Counted from the stretch's first letter, positions 13,801-28,062 are shown. The stretch is 64,000 nucleotides of DNA from Thamnaconus septentrionalis (GCA_009823395.1 CM020505.1:5490629-5554628); one strand, 5' to 3'. Notes: generated by a model not told the origin, from the letters alone. A program made the numbers and translations.

Positions 13801-16800
13801 TGGAACGGCCATAAATGTACCATTATACCAGCACAATGGCTAAATATGTTGTGCTTACAGTGACACATTCTCTTCACTTAGCCGCCACACTTTCTTCCCA
13901 ACATTTACTTTGAGAGCAATGAAATCTGTGTGAAATCATACCCATTGAGGTGACTTTCCGTTGTAACTACTTTGACCTAACTCTAGCCTGAAGACCATTA
14001 AGGCATGCAAAGGGTCTATTGTGATGATGACGGTTGAACACACAACGGGTTGCCTTTCTCGGGGAAGGAAACTATCCATTTTCTGCCTGTTGAGTTCAAA
14101 AGCCAAATGGCTTTGTTGTAGTTTTGTTAGGTTGGACTATATTCTTAACAGGACAATTGCAGCCACAGGCATTTCTAGGCATAAGCGACCTCGGCATATC
14201 ATTGCATCATCATCAACCATGAGGTCTCCAGGAAGCTATCATATGATGATATTATCGAAACTTTTCCAAAAATACAATCAAGGAGTGTCCAGTTTTGGAA
14301 TATAAATCATCCTTCAAATCGCCCTGCCGTAATAGCCTAAAATGTGAATCTGAGTGCATCTTATTTTATGTTTACCTATTAATGTTGTATTTAATATTTG
14401 AGGGCGCCAGCTTTGTGATCTTGCATATTGAGCCAGGATACAAGGCTAGAAACACCACTGTTGGCAGCTACACAGGAGACTAAACAGAACAAGAGACCCT
14501 TTAGAAACCCCCATAAGAAACTTGGTGTGCCTACTTTCTAAAGGGATCATCACTGCATTGTCCACGGCACAGATGTGCGAGTATATAGTGCATTCAGGTA
14601 CAGTGGAAGGGTCAGGAGGCTTTCACACCGTTGTGCTTTGTTGCAAATCAATTTGCTGATTTCCCTTGGGCTGTTTTGTCTTCACAAAGCTTTATTGTAA
14701 AGCAGGCCAAGGAACACACCCGTACGGGGCTTTCCCTACTGCCCTTACATCACATGCAAACTGGCTGCACGTTGCATCATGGGCCCATCCCATGAGAAAA
14801 ATAAAAGTGAGTTCCACGTTAAGATTTTGCACTGAGCCCACTGACATTTCGTCTTTTGAATTTTTTTCCCAGATGCTAGACACCTCAAACAAAAACTGAC
14901 TTGTATAAGACTGTGTGAGCAATTGATGTGCAACTTATGGCACCTGTTGTTGGGCAGAGCATTTGACGGATGTTATTTCTGACCACATAGTTAATTGTGT
15001 TTTCGATGGAAAAAAAAAAACATTCAAATGAGACCATGCCATCCAACTGATCTCAATCAGTTGTTTTGTTTCACATCAAAATGAAACTGTTGCGCTCTTA
15101 ATACGTTAATAAGTCCAAATGAACCGGAGCCAAAGGGGAAACACCCCCTTGTATACAACTGTCTCCAATTGATTGAGGTGTGAAAATGCCCTCAGTCAAA
15201 GGGGGAAAAAGAAAGAAAACGAGAGCAGCATACAGCAGCAAACACACCGATCCCATTGTACGGAAGCGTAATCTGAATGCTTGCCGGAGCGCGTGCGCGC
15301 ACACACAAGCAGTGGTATTGGCTGGAAGTCAGAATTTCTTGGCAAAACGCTTAAATTGTTTTTCCAAGAACCGCATGACATGGTGTTTGCTGTCAGTTCC
15401 TATTCTCATTTGATCAGTGTAATCACATTAGCGCTCTTCATTCCTTCTCACTTTCTGAGAAGAAAACCGCCAAACACGCTGCCTGGCAAATTAGCAATAC
15501 TCTCACACACGTCTCCCATTCTCAAGATTGTGTTAAGAGAAAATTAATCCTTCAACATTAGTTGATACATGCATTCGAGTGGAACACATAAAACACATTT
15601 TTTACGGATGAAAAATGTGAATAATCGTGATTGAACTTGTACCCTTCACTCCACGCTATCTGTCCCTTTATTGCCCGTTCATCAAATCCAAACCAAGAAG
15701 CCAGCCAGGGGACACAAATGCACCAAAAGGGAGCAGAGAGAGGCGGGACGCTGGGCCAAATCTCCCCCTGTGTGTCTGTGGGTGTCGACGAGCCAGGCTG
15801 GGAGGACACGGAGGGAGATTCCTGCAGGGCAGCAGTCTGCTCTGAATTGACCAGCTGTTCAATCTGCTGTCCCGAGGCCCGACGAGAAGCCGGGCCTTGC
15901 CAAAAAGAGGGAGAAAGACACAGCCGTGCTACACCGCATGCCGCGACAAAGCCTGCTTTTACGAGGGGTTCCATTCAGAATAGGCCAACAGGCTCCAGGA
16001 GAACTGGAGAGACCATATGTTCTAATCAGGGCTGAAGCTTCGGCTTCATCGTCAGTAATTCTCCTTTGAGTGTGGTCCCCTCCATTCGACCCCTTACCAC
16101 TCAAAACTAATGGAATAAAATAAAATAGCCAGGTCCCAAAGAGGTGGCGCTGTGTCCACAGCCTGGACGCCCTGCGAGCAGCACCACTGGCGCAACACTG
16201 GGTGGAAGTGAGCGGATAAAGAATTGTAACTCCACATCTGTCAACCCATGTGGTGCAGCAGAGAGCAAACGAAAGGCAGTGGAAAGTCATGGATGCTTCC
16301 CATTTTTCAGTCCGCGTAAAGACAGGTGCACACAGGCGTTATGAAGACCTAATGGAACTACTGAGTGAAGGCAGTTTTCCAGTGACTTCAGGACTGACTT
16401 CTCAATTTCAAAGAGTGACGGACCGCAAATGTCGGCAAACTAGAAAAAACACAAAATGTCGGCAGAAGTTGCACAGCATGAGAAGGAGAACTGAATAGTT
16501 TCACATTGCGTATATTGCTGAAAGAATAATTGTACCAAATCCATATGACCAGAATTCAGCTGGAGTGGAAAACAAAATCCCCCCAATTACCACTTTCACT
16601 TTCACTGGAATGGCCCTCCGTAAACAAAGTGATTGATTGCATTCGCAAGGCAATAATCACTGGTTGCCATGGTGTAATTACTTTTTACAATTTTACAATT
16701 TAATCTTACTCCCAAATTAACTCACGGCTGAATCAATTTTTCATCAGAGAGAATTTCCAGAAGCTTATTCCTTTGGAGAAAATGTACAACAACAGTTTCC

Positions 16801-16919
16801 TTAATGTTTTGATTCCCAACAAAATGAATAGCAGAATCAGAAAGACAATCAGACGACCGAACGTTTTATTCCAAAAGACAAATGTTCCTACTTATGTCAA
16901 AAGAACTGCGTGAATTAAT

Positions 16920-17290
16920 TTTACCTCATTTGTCATGACAAGAGAAATTCAACAGGTGTTGGATATAAATCCTGGTCCATTGGTGGAAGCACATGGCTCA
17001 CTCGTCCCACTGAAACTCGCAGATGCTCTATTGGATTGAAGCGGTGACCGTCATTGTCATGTAAAAGAAACCACTTTAAAATCATTCAACCTCTGTGAGA
17101 GGGTGTTCTCTCACGCATTTTAGGATACATTATGATCCCACCATTCAAATGTCACAGCAGAATTTGTGACTCATCAGACCATGCAGTACTGAATTGTCCA
17201 CTTCACTTTATTGGCACGTGTGAATGTAGTCTCGGTTTCCTGTTCCTGGCTGACACAACTGGCATCCATTGTGCCTTGGGGTTAATGTTT
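16920..17290 (-). mobile_element. Decayed Tc1/mariner-superfamily transposon fragment
   Basis: Minus-strand reading gives two transposase landmarks in the expected order. WSDESQILL at 17181-17155 corresponds to the WSDES motif carrying a catalytic Asp of the DDE/D core. FNPIEHL at 17040-17020 is the NPIEHL motif near the last catalytic residue. They are only about 115 bp apart, shorter than in intact elements, so an internal deletion is likely. Flanking text, such as the stretch around 16925-16975 and the TTTCCTGTTC-type stretch at about 17235-17260, matches a mariner-like family I remember as widespread in teleosts (ISRm11-like, assigned from memory). No open frame survives and no terminal repeats were found, so this is a dead relic. 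Confidence 0.75.
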
Positions 17291-20200
17291 ACTCAAGTAG
17301 GATAATTATGTCAGGTTTAGTCCAAGCCATGCATGAATCTATCAGCATCAGCAGTCACTCTTAGTTATGACTCAGTGGGAGTCTGATGCAACGCCTCTTG
17401 CAAAGTCTGCACAATAGGCTTAAAACAGGGGTACCAGGATACAACTTCTTCTCACCCACTTTCCTCTGGATTGTTTCTAATCATAAACTTCAAGAAACCT
17501 CAAGGTCTTGCCGTCTTTATAATGTTCACTACAGTATGCGTAGTCTGAGATGAATAATAATAAGAGTGATACTATCCTGCACTTCCAGGCTGTCATACAA
17601 CCCAACTACCATGCACAGCACTTGCCTCAGTAATTCACCCATTTACTTGTGTAAGCAACACGTCTCTCTCGCTCTCTCGCTCTCTCACTCTGCCACATCT
17701 GCTTGGGCTTAATGAGCTCAGAGGCCTGATAATGATATTATGGACTGCAGAGAACAGCACGGGGTGGTTTGCTTCCCTTCCCTGTGTGCTTGGGGGACCA
17801 ACCAAAAACAGACGGTCATATGCTGTCAGTAGTCATTACTGAAAACAAAGTGCTGATGTTGACTTGTCAGCCATCTTGTCCCCAACAATTAACAAAAATA
17901 CCGAGATGAGTATACAATACCAAAAGACGTGTGTTCTGGATGCCATTTCTTTACCACATACACCCATGTACTCAAGCTGTCTTTAGAGTTTAGGTGGACC
18001 AGTCAGGTCAAAAATTGTGACCTGTGCTGAGTTGATTTTTTTTTTCTTCGTCAAGATGGAGGACTTTCTGTGGTTTTCATCAAGGCCTTCAATGTGAAAA
18101 CGTCAATGGTTCTAATTTTATAAAATGGAGGAACGAGTCTTCCTTCCTTCGTCTTTCCTCACATTTTCTTCCAACTTGTGTTCACATGTCAAATTATTTG
18201 CCAAAGATTATGTTCTTCTTGGAGTGACCAGTGTTGGTATAATACACTGTGCAATGTATAAGTGTGGCAGCATATAAAAGGCAAACCTACAAGAAGTAGT
18301 CAATAAACACATCAATGACTTAACATATCAATTCTTTGGGTTTTGAGGGGGAGAGTGAACACAAATGGAAAATTTAGATAAGCGTGAGGAGAAGTTGCTT
18401 CTGAGGCAACTGCTGAGTCACTGTAGCCCAGTGTGATGGATCACGGCAGGCATTACCGTTTCTAACAACATGAGCAGATGCACTGACTTATGTGACTCAG
18501 ACTTTCTGTGGCACTGTGTTCCAGCGTTTGAATCAGAATACTTAGTGTGCGACATAGAAAGAGAAAAAAGTGTTTGGCCTTGCTTGTTCAGTGGCGATCT
18601 CACAGTAAAGTGACAGGGTGCCATCATTCTTTATATGAGTCAGGCCACAGATGACATGTCTGGCTGGTTAAACAAGGACACATTCTTGTCAAATGTCAGA
18701 CTGATGCCATCTAGATCCAAACCAGCAATTACGCTTTCTCAAGGAGAAAGGCAGTTTGCCTGTTGAAACTTGTGTGTGTTTTGGGCCTACGTTGGCAGTA
18801 AAATTGGCTGCAATTCAGAAGTCATAACTGGCTTTAATAACCTTGTGAATAAAAGAAATAAGTAGTAACCCACACTAAAGCAAGATTCCCCTCAACAATC
18901 TACTTGATCATTGCAGATTGCACAGACTGGTAAACATAAACACGATTGTAAAGTTTTCTGAAGCCCTTTAAAAAATAATTTTTATATCTTTTTAGACGTC
19001 AAGGCCAATCCGATGCAATGCAGCTCTTTTTAGTGATGTGAACAAATTCTCTTCCAAGATTACAGATCAACAATTCATCTATGAATAAGAAATGTCTTTA
19101 TGTTGTCTGTTGTGCCTCACATTAACTCTAAAATTGAGAAATAATGTGATACTCTGAACCAATGATAAGGCTCTGTGCTCGTTTATGTCAGATATAGTTT
19201 AATGCAACCGTCTGGAAAGTAGGACACCGGTAAATATATAATATAAAAGAATGGGTGATCCGTGACTCTTCTAGGATGAATAGCCACCTACACATCTTTG
19301 GGAACTCAAATAGGTCATCATCCTTCTAGGTTGTTTATTTCTGTAAAAATCAATGCTGACTATGTTCCGGCTACAGCAAGAGCAGCCAAAGAGTCTAACT
19401 GTCGATAAGAGAGACTCCAGCTCCAGATCAGGCAATCTGTGCTCAATACTCTGTAGTGTCTTAAGTCCCACATCACCAAAGGTCACTTAAAGCTGGATTT
19501 CTGGTAAAGCTATCGCGTATTTCAGTCACTGATCTCCTGTGCATAGTTCTTCCTTAAAAATTAGTTTACCACTTTCTGTGCAACTCACAGAAAGTCAGGG
19601 CACCATAAAAGCAACATAAAATGAATTTAGACTTGGAAAACATGTTTGTTTTGTTGTTGTTTTTTACTAGCTATAAACCGAGAACCGTGAAACACATTGA
19701 TGCACTCAAAACAAGACACCATGGCCTGCAAGATATAAAAAAGGGCCATAGAGAGTCAGAAAAACCCAGTCCACCCAGGCCTTTTGTCAGGAGTGTGTAA
19801 CATGGCCACAAAACATCAATACAGTGATCAGTATTTTACAGATCGTTAAGCTTGGGGTAAAGCTGACCTGGGACAGGCTTGCTGTGGGGTCTAGCGACCC
19901 ACCCGGAGGAGCCAGACTCTGGCCTCCAGTCTGGCCCAGGCTCCTTTAATCACTATGACCAGAAAGTCGATACCATCCACAAGTCAATTACCCAGGGTGG
20001 AGAACTTCTGAGCCCACGTGATCCAGTGGTTCGCCTTATTCAGGCCACCAATCTCTCTGACAGCCAAATCATAGGAAACTTATCGTATTCCATAGTAAAG
20101 GGACCTTTGCATTAATAATTCTATCCTCTATCCATTGCAGCAGCTCATCTCCCTCAGCAATATTGAGAGTGAGACCACAGAGGTGGAAGAAGCACACTGG

Positions 20201-22739
20201 AAAATGTAACATTTAAATGGAAATGAAAAGCTCTCACTGGATTTCTCATTTTCCTCTCTCAGCGTCCCATTCGGGTCTCCATTCTTTTGTTTCCCGCTCC
20301 ACACCAACACCCGTTCTGAATGGCTCTCAACATCGTTCCTTTGTCTTTTGAATATTCGCAGTCGCAGGTTTGCTGCACCAACAAAGATAAAAATTCCCGG
20401 ATAAAAGGATGGTTGAATATATTGAATAAACCCTCTGGATTTTATGTAAAATGGTTGGATGGTAGAACAATTCCGCAAAAATTAGCTCAAGGTTATGAAT
20501 TAAAAAGGGTATGTATGCTTTATGCCCAATATGTATGAAAAAATATGAGCAATGACAATTATGCCCAGTCCTTCTCGACTGCTGACAGCTTCCTTGGGAT
20601 ATTGCAATTTCAATTTTGCTTTTATCACCACTTTAAATTACCTCCCCCCCAACCCTTACCTCCATCCCACTTTGCTCTTGCCAGTGATGCCCTGGTGGTG
20701 ATTGAAAGCCCATTCTCCCACTGTGAGCAGCAACCCCTAATGAGGCTTCTCAGCCACACACCATATCGAATTAACAGGCTTCAGCAACCTATTACAAGCC
20801 AAACCCAGCCAGGCCCCAGGCAGACCGCTGCCTCACCTCATCGCACCGGCGACTGCAGTTTGTGATTGATAGGAGGCGGCGACAAACAAAGACAGAGGAG
20901 CTGGAGAGTGAGGGCAGAATGGAGAGAGCTGGAGGGAGGGAGACGTAATGCACATCTGTATTTTCCCTCGAAAGGAAAAAAATCTGGCTTTCCACCGAGT
21001 AATTATCCTCCTGATGGAATAAGTAATGAGGAGGGGGAAAAGGTCACAGACTGCCTGAGTGAAGAATATCTTTTCAAGCAACAGTGATTATTGGCAAAGA
21101 CTCTTCAGGCCTCTCTGACAATGAATGCAGATCATCAGTATTGCTATTGTTAATTTCCTTCAATGGGTTTACATTTTGGCAGACTAACCATTCAAACGGT
21201 CCAGTACGGGTCACAGCCAGACTTAAAATAGGCACTTTGGAGGGAATAAGCATGTGCGGTGCCGTGACCATCCATCTGGCTAATTGGATTTTGAATCTTG
21301 GAATGCATACTTGACATGCTCTGATAAGGTTATAATCTCCCTTGTGCCTTTACTGTGTCTGTTCGCCATTTTAATTAATTACTCACCTCATGTTTAAGCA
21401 TCCATTCATTTATGGCTCTGAAGAGGCAAGAGCTTGCCAGCAAGCGGGTAAAACTACAGCTTTAACTGGAATATAGCACCTGTTTATTGCAGAGATGTAC
21501 ACAAACCAACACAACAGAAAGGGTAAACGCTTAAATCAAGCTACAACAATGGCAGGACTACCCAGTGAGAGGTGATATACGCTGTTTGTCTCTGAAACAC
21601 AAACCCAGAGAAGGCCATTCCCGAATAAATGTCAGCAATAAATTGGTTCCAAGTGAGGAAAAAAAAAGACCCCTGGGCTGTTTTACAAGACAACAAGGCT
21701 CCTATAAAGGAGCTCAGTCCATAGTGTATCACAGCGTAAACGGGAAAGTCCCAGACAACTGCCCTCTGGCAAAAGAGATAGACCAGAAACCCAGCCACAG
21801 CAAGACAGATGCAGACTCTGGGAGAAAATGAGTTTCTGTAGAATATAAATGACGACAGGAGGAAGTTGAGAGATGGTGTGTGTGTGTGTGTGTTTTGTGG
21901 GGTGGGATCAATGACGATACGGTAAAGACAAAAGAAATTAACTGAATAGACAAGAAAAGAAAGTGCACACCTTGTGAAATATTCTGTTTATACTAAGACG
22001 CAGCGAGAGGAACACGCAGCGGCTGTCTAAGAGCAAGATGACGACTTCATCAGTTGCGTGCCGGCTCTTCAAACAATCCTGGGCTGACCCTGTCGGCAAC
22101 AGGCTTCTCTGCCTTACATTATTCATATCGCAGAAGCAGCAGCAAATACAGGCCTCAGAACGTGGAACAGGACATAACCAGCCGTGATCCTCCAGCAGTG
22201 GAAGGCACGACCTTGTTGCAACCGTTTTATTTGACGGCAGCGAATCTCTCACGAAAAAGTTTTCATGCAAGATCTTTTATTTGATGAGTCTGGATTGGAG
22301 GACCTCGCCGCACTCATCCCCAAAGCAAAAAAAAATAATTATGGAATCCAAGTTCCATGTTGATTATTCTTTTGGATTAATTTTAAGATTTAACTTGATA
22401 ATTCACAATTTCATTATTCAGAATTTTTTGGCGGTTTTACAATCATTTCTATTTAGTGCCACAGTTTGCACTCCACGTTTGCATGATGGCTTAATTGCGA
22501 CCATGACTTTCTTTGTCGTGTTTTTAGTTATTGCTGCATTTAGATCCTCGTCTACTCGGCTGACATCTTTCTGTGTTTTTGTTGTTTCTCTCTTTTTTTT
22601 TTTTTATGGGGGTGGGGCATGCCCATCTGTTCTTGTCATGTCTTTCAACAGCTGCACAGCACTACCCTCTTCCACACACACACACACACAATCTCCATTA
22701 CACCAGAGTGTCAACAGAATTCCTCTCCAGCTTGACGGC

Positions 22740-23150
22740 CTCAGCCGTCTACCAGTCTGGGGTTCACGCTCGTGCGAGCCGCGAGTCTGTTTACTTCTTG
22801 TCCGCTGACAGTGTCATCCTCCCTGTTCGCTGTCCCCTACCCCTCCCCCTCTCCCCGAGCGTTTCCTCTCGGCAGCCGCCAAAAATCAGACGGTTACCCC
22901 CAACCCGCCTTTCGCGTAGCTGTCGGCCGCCGTGTCGCGAGCTACCGCCTCCAGTTTCATCACTTCCAGGGGCCAAACGGATACTTGACATATCAAATGA
23001 CCCGAGCGACAGCGTGTCTGCGTGCGCAACAGCTGCATGAGCCTCTGTGTGTGTGTATGTGCGTGCGCATGCACAAAACAGACTCTATTTGTGTGCGCTG
23101 CAGGCACTTGGTGGCCGCCGGCAGCAACAGCAGCAGCAGCAGCAGCAGGT
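22740..23150 (+). promoter_or_regulatory. CpG-rich stretch ending in (CAG)7 and a donor-like site
   Basis: This GC- and CpG-rich block within intron 2 includes GGCCGCCGTGTCGCGAG near 22925 and ends with (CAG)7 at 23128-23148 followed by GTATGA, a good plus-strand donor context. It could be an internal CpG island or the first exon of an unannotated transcript. No coding homology is visible. Confidence 0.25.
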
Positions 23151-24500
23151 ATGAATTCTGCACCATCCTGCTCTGTGGTGTCTCAGGCATTGATTAATGG
23201 TCTCATTAATGTAGATTTTTTTTTTTTTTTTAAATGAATGACTTCAGCACAGTGAGAGAACTGCTTGTCCTCCAGCCCGCCACCTACGTTCCCATCAAGC
23301 AGCCACTCCCAAACTCCCTCGGCGATAAGTCATGGACAGCGGTTCGCCATCCTCTCCATCCGCAGAGTGGATTAGAGTGGCACAGCGGGAGACCCACACT
23401 GGAATGCTCTTGCCAGTACACAGTAACCCTTCCACCCACCACACACCACACCCATTCCCATGCCTGCCGAGTGCCAGACAGCCCGTGAGTGTGACTCTGC
23501 GCTCGGCTAGTTAATCCTCTTGGGAAAAACGCAAAAGTGAAACTCACCCGTGAAGGAATAAGGAATTATTATTCTTGCTTAGCTCTCCTCACTGAATTAA
23601 ATTATGCCATCTCCCTTGTCAGTAGCATTCAGGTAAAAGGCACGAGCCTGGGAATGAAAATTATGCATTCAGTGCAACTAAAGTGCAGCACAAAATGAGA
23701 GGACAAAAAACACAGACGTCCTTCAGCAAAGTGAATGCTGGTCAAAACAAACAAAGCTCTCTGCGTCTGCCATGAATTAGTGAAGTTGTTCTTGAAACTG
23801 TTCATTTTGGGTCCAGTCCAGCCTCGGTAAACACTTCTTCTGCTTCTGATGGGACCGACTGAATTTAGAGCAGCGTTTCTGCAGAGTTTCAGCACCGTTC
23901 AGCGAGGCTCTGGGAACCAGCGAACATCCAGTGTGGACTTGAGAGTGTAATATGGGAATATTAACATCATGATATTTACTTCAGCTGTTGCTGGGACGCG
24001 AAGCATACTTTGCTAACGTTTGGCAGGGACGACTATTAAACAAAAACCTCCGAATAGAAGCAGAAGTTCCACGGAAGCAAGGACAACAGCTTGGTGTGGT
24101 TTTACTTCAAAGCAGAGGAGATGTCCGACAAATGAATTCTGGCAATATCACAGATTGACTGATCTTTTCAAATGACAGATCACTAAGCAGACACGTCCAC
24201 ACTCCAACCTACGGTGCACGTGTCGATTTTCAAGCGAAGCCATCACGCAGATCGACAGCTTGGCTGCCTGAGCCTCAGTGCAGCTCTCGTTCATCACTAA
24301 ATGAGAGGGTCGGGGTCGTCAGGTCTGAGTTGGACTTTTCTTATTTCATCAATACACCATCGGCCATACATCACCCTCTGTGCCACAAAGGCTGCTGGCC
24401 CTTCAGTCTCACACTCACACACATCTAACTGTGGGTCAATGACACAGTCAGTGAGAGGAAATAAATGCTTATTTCCAGCTAAAACTGGTAAAAAAAAAAA

Positions 24501-24504
<4 letters not shown>

Positions 24505-24535
<31 letters not shown>
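24505..24535. repeat. (AT)n microsatellite
   Basis: The tract is pure AT dinucleotide sequence, preceded by an 11-nt poly-A stretch from 24491. Confidence 0.95.
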
Positions 24536-24536
<1 letters not shown>

Positions 24537-27242
24537 GATAGGGATCATCATCACCAGGATGAAACATCTGAGCCTCACATTGGCATCGCCACACAGTTCT
24601 TTCAAGTCGTCGCTGGCATGTGCCACAGCTACCACACAAAGTTTCCACACGGCTCTTTGAAATTGCTCAAATGGTTTTCAGTTCACCCCACATAAACACA
24701 GTTAATGGGGTGAGATTTACTGCATAGTCACTGGTTATAATTAAAAAGAAACAGAAAAATGCTGTTCATTTACCAAGTGGCCATCTATTCGGAGGATGAC
24801 TATGAAGCTCTGTCCCCATTGGAACCCATTGTCATTGGAATATCTGCCAGCACCTGTCATATTTTGTTCAATCGCTAATAACTACCTGTAAAATTGGTGC
24901 ATCATTATCGCGCCACTGCTGTTGCTCTTCCCAATTACAAAAAGAGGATTTTGCTCACGAGAGAATTTCAAACTGTGAAAAAGGACTTGGCGGCAGCGAA
25001 AGTTAAAGCCCAGAGGGAAAGGTTGAGACCACCTGATGCCAACAACGGCACCGAGGCGCTTCAGTGTTGCATCAAACAGCACCGCTCTGTCAGATCAGCG
25101 TGTCAAATCTGTCAGTCACTTCTCATTGGATAATACAGACACAGCGAGAGGGCAGCACGCATCTGACAAAAATCATGATGATGAAGTGTAATGACCCGAG
25201 CTGGGGAGCAGCTTAAGGCTTTTGTGTTTTTGCTTCTGTTAAAGAATTTACGACAGGTCCAAAAAAAAAAAAAATGAAAGGAAGGCATGTGAATGTGTTT
25301 GACAGAGGATACAAGTTAAATCTGGTTGCCGGGAGAAGGCATGCACAGCGATGCCTGTGTGTGAGCGCCCTCCATGACCTTAAAGGGGAGAAAAAAAAAC
25401 ACTTCCTGTAAAAGGCAGTGACTCATGGAAACAACCCCTACGCTTTTTGCTCATGTGTGTCTAACATGATGCGCTTGTTACTGAGTATGAAAACAAACTG
25501 TTTTGCACCTTGTCAATTGTGCCAGCATAGCGATATTGTTACTGTTTGTCATCTGTGGAATTTCCATAATCAGTCCTTTATCAGTTTTGACTACAGGTTT
25601 GATTTTCCAGCATACTGCTACTTCCTGTGTGACCTGTTTCAGGGCCAGAGTAGAACTCCTTATTCTTTTGTATATTGCGAGATCCCAGTTTTGGCCGTTG
25701 CAAATAAATATGTAACAGACTGTTTTTTACTGTTTTTAATCGTTTGAGCTGCAGGGAGTTGGTGAGTTGATTGCATGGCCCCAAAACCCTGTTGCGAGAA
25801 AAAGGAGAGGGGGAGGGGGGTGCTTTGTTAATTATTCACTTCCATGTCCGGTTTTCAGCTCCTGGCCTTGCAGCCTTCGCTTATTTATAGCCGCCTATAA
25901 TCAGCTGGAGCACTTTAATGTATCATGTGTCCTTGCGCTGTGATAATTCTTTAGCCGCCGTTTAAATGCACCACAAAAACTTAACGGGCATCATTCAACA
26001 CCAAAACTAGATTTGGGTGAATTTTATGCTCCACCATCCACACATGGGGGTAAAAAAAAACAAGGCAGTGTTAAATGCTTGTGTCGCCACGTGTGCATGC
26101 TGATCCAAGCTCAGTCCACTTCCAGCGGTTGAATGGGGATTAATACGGCCTGCAAGTGACCCCCGAACATCAAAATTCTTTACTTTCCCTGTATGTGTCT
26201 CCACTGTTCCCACTTCAGCCATCTCTCTCTTCCACTGTTCCCACCTCCCAACATGTTCCCCCCAACCCACTCAGGAGGCCACTGCCAAGCTGGTTGGCAC
26301 TTGTGGTGGAGGCCCAGCGGGTGTGGGCGTGGAGGGGGGGAGGGAGAGGGGCTGGGTGGGAGGTTTGTGCCACACGTCCGTGAGTAATTGAAATAATCAA
26401 CTCCGCTGCTAATGACTCGTCTCCTTGGCACTGGAAGACTCTCTCTGCGTCATTGGGAGCGAGGTGGGCGCAGGCGGCGGGGGCGTTTCCCGACACATTT
26501 CTCAAGACGGCGGAGGAACGCTGAACACTCACCGAACGTGAGTCAAACATTATGGAAAAAACAACGCACTTTCGTTTTCCCACCCTGCGGGAATTCTCGG
26601 GATGTTGCGCAAATCCCCCTGCCACTAAATGACCACGGATGACCTCCAAGCATAAATTAAGGTTACGGCTTTGACACAACGTGTAATAAATTCACCGCCG
26701 CACTTGAAATGCTTCCAATTTTCGACGACTGTGGCTCGAGGAACTGACCGGGCCGACGTCCGTCGGTTCGGGAGGAGCTCAACCGCGATTGTCTGTTTGC
26801 ACAACATGCCTTCTTTTGCAGCTGTGGGAGAACTCGCACGCGGGTGCCTTCCCGCCTCTGTGACGGGCAGAGTATGACGACGTGCGGGCGCGTGTGTGTG
26901 TGCGTGTTCATTGAGAAATGCTGTTGACGCAGACTGGCCCCGCCGTGCGAGCCCAGCCCCTTGTACTTGTCAGTGTAACAAGTCTCAACAGCCACAGCAA
27001 TGTAGGAGGAGGGACCAGGAAGTGAGTCGGGAGAGGAAGATAAGGTCGCCCGGCGGAGCAGATGTTAATTCTGGCCTTTCTTCCAGACTTCTTGTGCATA
27101 AGTGCTGATGCTCATGCTGCGGTATGCGGGGAATGGCAAAGCTGGGAGGTGCGTCTGGTCCGGGTGCGCGTACGGGAGAATGCGAGCACGAGTCTGGGGC
27201 ACTTAGCGTGAGGCAAGGAAGTCAAGGAAAGATAGTCCTGGG

Positions 27243-28062
27243 AAGGGGCGGAGCTACATCGTGGCCATGCGGCAAGAGGGGGTAATTTGACAAGAGGCCT
27301 GACACTTCCACATGACAGCATCTCAAGTCATGTCTTGTTGGCTTACTATTGATTTACAGTATCTCTATATTTTAATTTTTTTTTAGACTTGATGATTGGC
27401 CTGGATTTTGTTCTTGACAGGAACAAAACACTCAAAGAAGAACTTGGATGTAACCCTGACTTCTATGTTCTTGCTGTCATGTGGGGCTTCCTAAAAGTGA
27501 TTTTTGCAGTTAATGTCGGTGACAATGTTGACACTAGCTGCGTTTCCATTACAGTTTTTTGTTAAAAAAAAAAGAAGCAATATTTCGATAAAGTACAATT
27601 GCGATTTGTTGTTTCCACCGAACAGTGTGAAGCGCAAAATCCCTAATTCTCGTAAAATCTTGCAGGACGAGTATGATTTCTCTTTGATTACTTGTAAAAC
27701 AAATATTCCGTCTCCTCCTCCGACCTGACGCAACGCGCCAATTTAGCATGAAATGAAATGGTCACGTGACCCCGTATGTCACATCCGCTGGCGTGTAAAT
27801 GTGAAAAAAGTGTTTCCATGACACTTTTGCGATATTCCTCTAAATCGATACGACTGAAAAACCACTTTTGAGACAGTAAAAATCTTTTAGCCATATTTGA
27901 GAGGTTTTTCGAACTTTAGGTGTTTCCACGACCAGATTTTTATCGCAATATTTAGGTTTTGCACAATACTAGGGGTCATGGAAACGCAGGTAGTGACAAT
28001 TAAGTATTCAATTCAATTCAGGTCACACTGAAAACACTTAATAAATGCAAACAAGAACAACG
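27243..28062 (+). mobile_element. Dispersed DNA element, copy 1, interrupted by a MITE and truncated on the right
   Basis: This copy shares ordered, diverged similarity with 48347-48710: GGGGCGGAGCTAC, GGTAATTTGACAA, GGCCTGACACTT, CAGCATCTCAAGTCATGTCTT, GACTTGATGATTGGCCTGGATTTTGTTCT, ACACTCAAAGAA, and GGTCACACTGAAAACACTTAAT. The similarity is split: 27243-27536 lies left, and 27991-28062 right, of an inserted 454-bp MITE. The right terminal part present in copy 2 (after about 48710) is missing here. Confidence 0.7.
27535..27992. mobile_element. 454-bp MITE with CTGCGTTTCCAT terminal inverted repeats, TA target duplication
   Basis: The left end reads CTGCGTTTCCAT from 27538 and the right end reads ATGGAAACGCAG to 27989, a perfect 12-bp inverted repeat. 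The flanking TA at 27535-27536 and 27991-27992 is a plausible target duplication, placing the element at 27537-27990. Inside, GTTTCCA motifs recur (near 27612, 27810 and 27922) beside TTTGCGATATT and TTATCGCAATATTT, giving partial internal palindromy. There is no coding capacity. It sits inside the older element of 27243-28062. The TA duplication suggests a Tc1/mariner-type autonomous partner, but this is not decisive. Confidence 0.78.

Noticed and set aside
22281..22808. 175-codon plus-strand open frame
   Set aside because: It runs through poly-T and (CA)n tracts and has no homology; a composition artefact.
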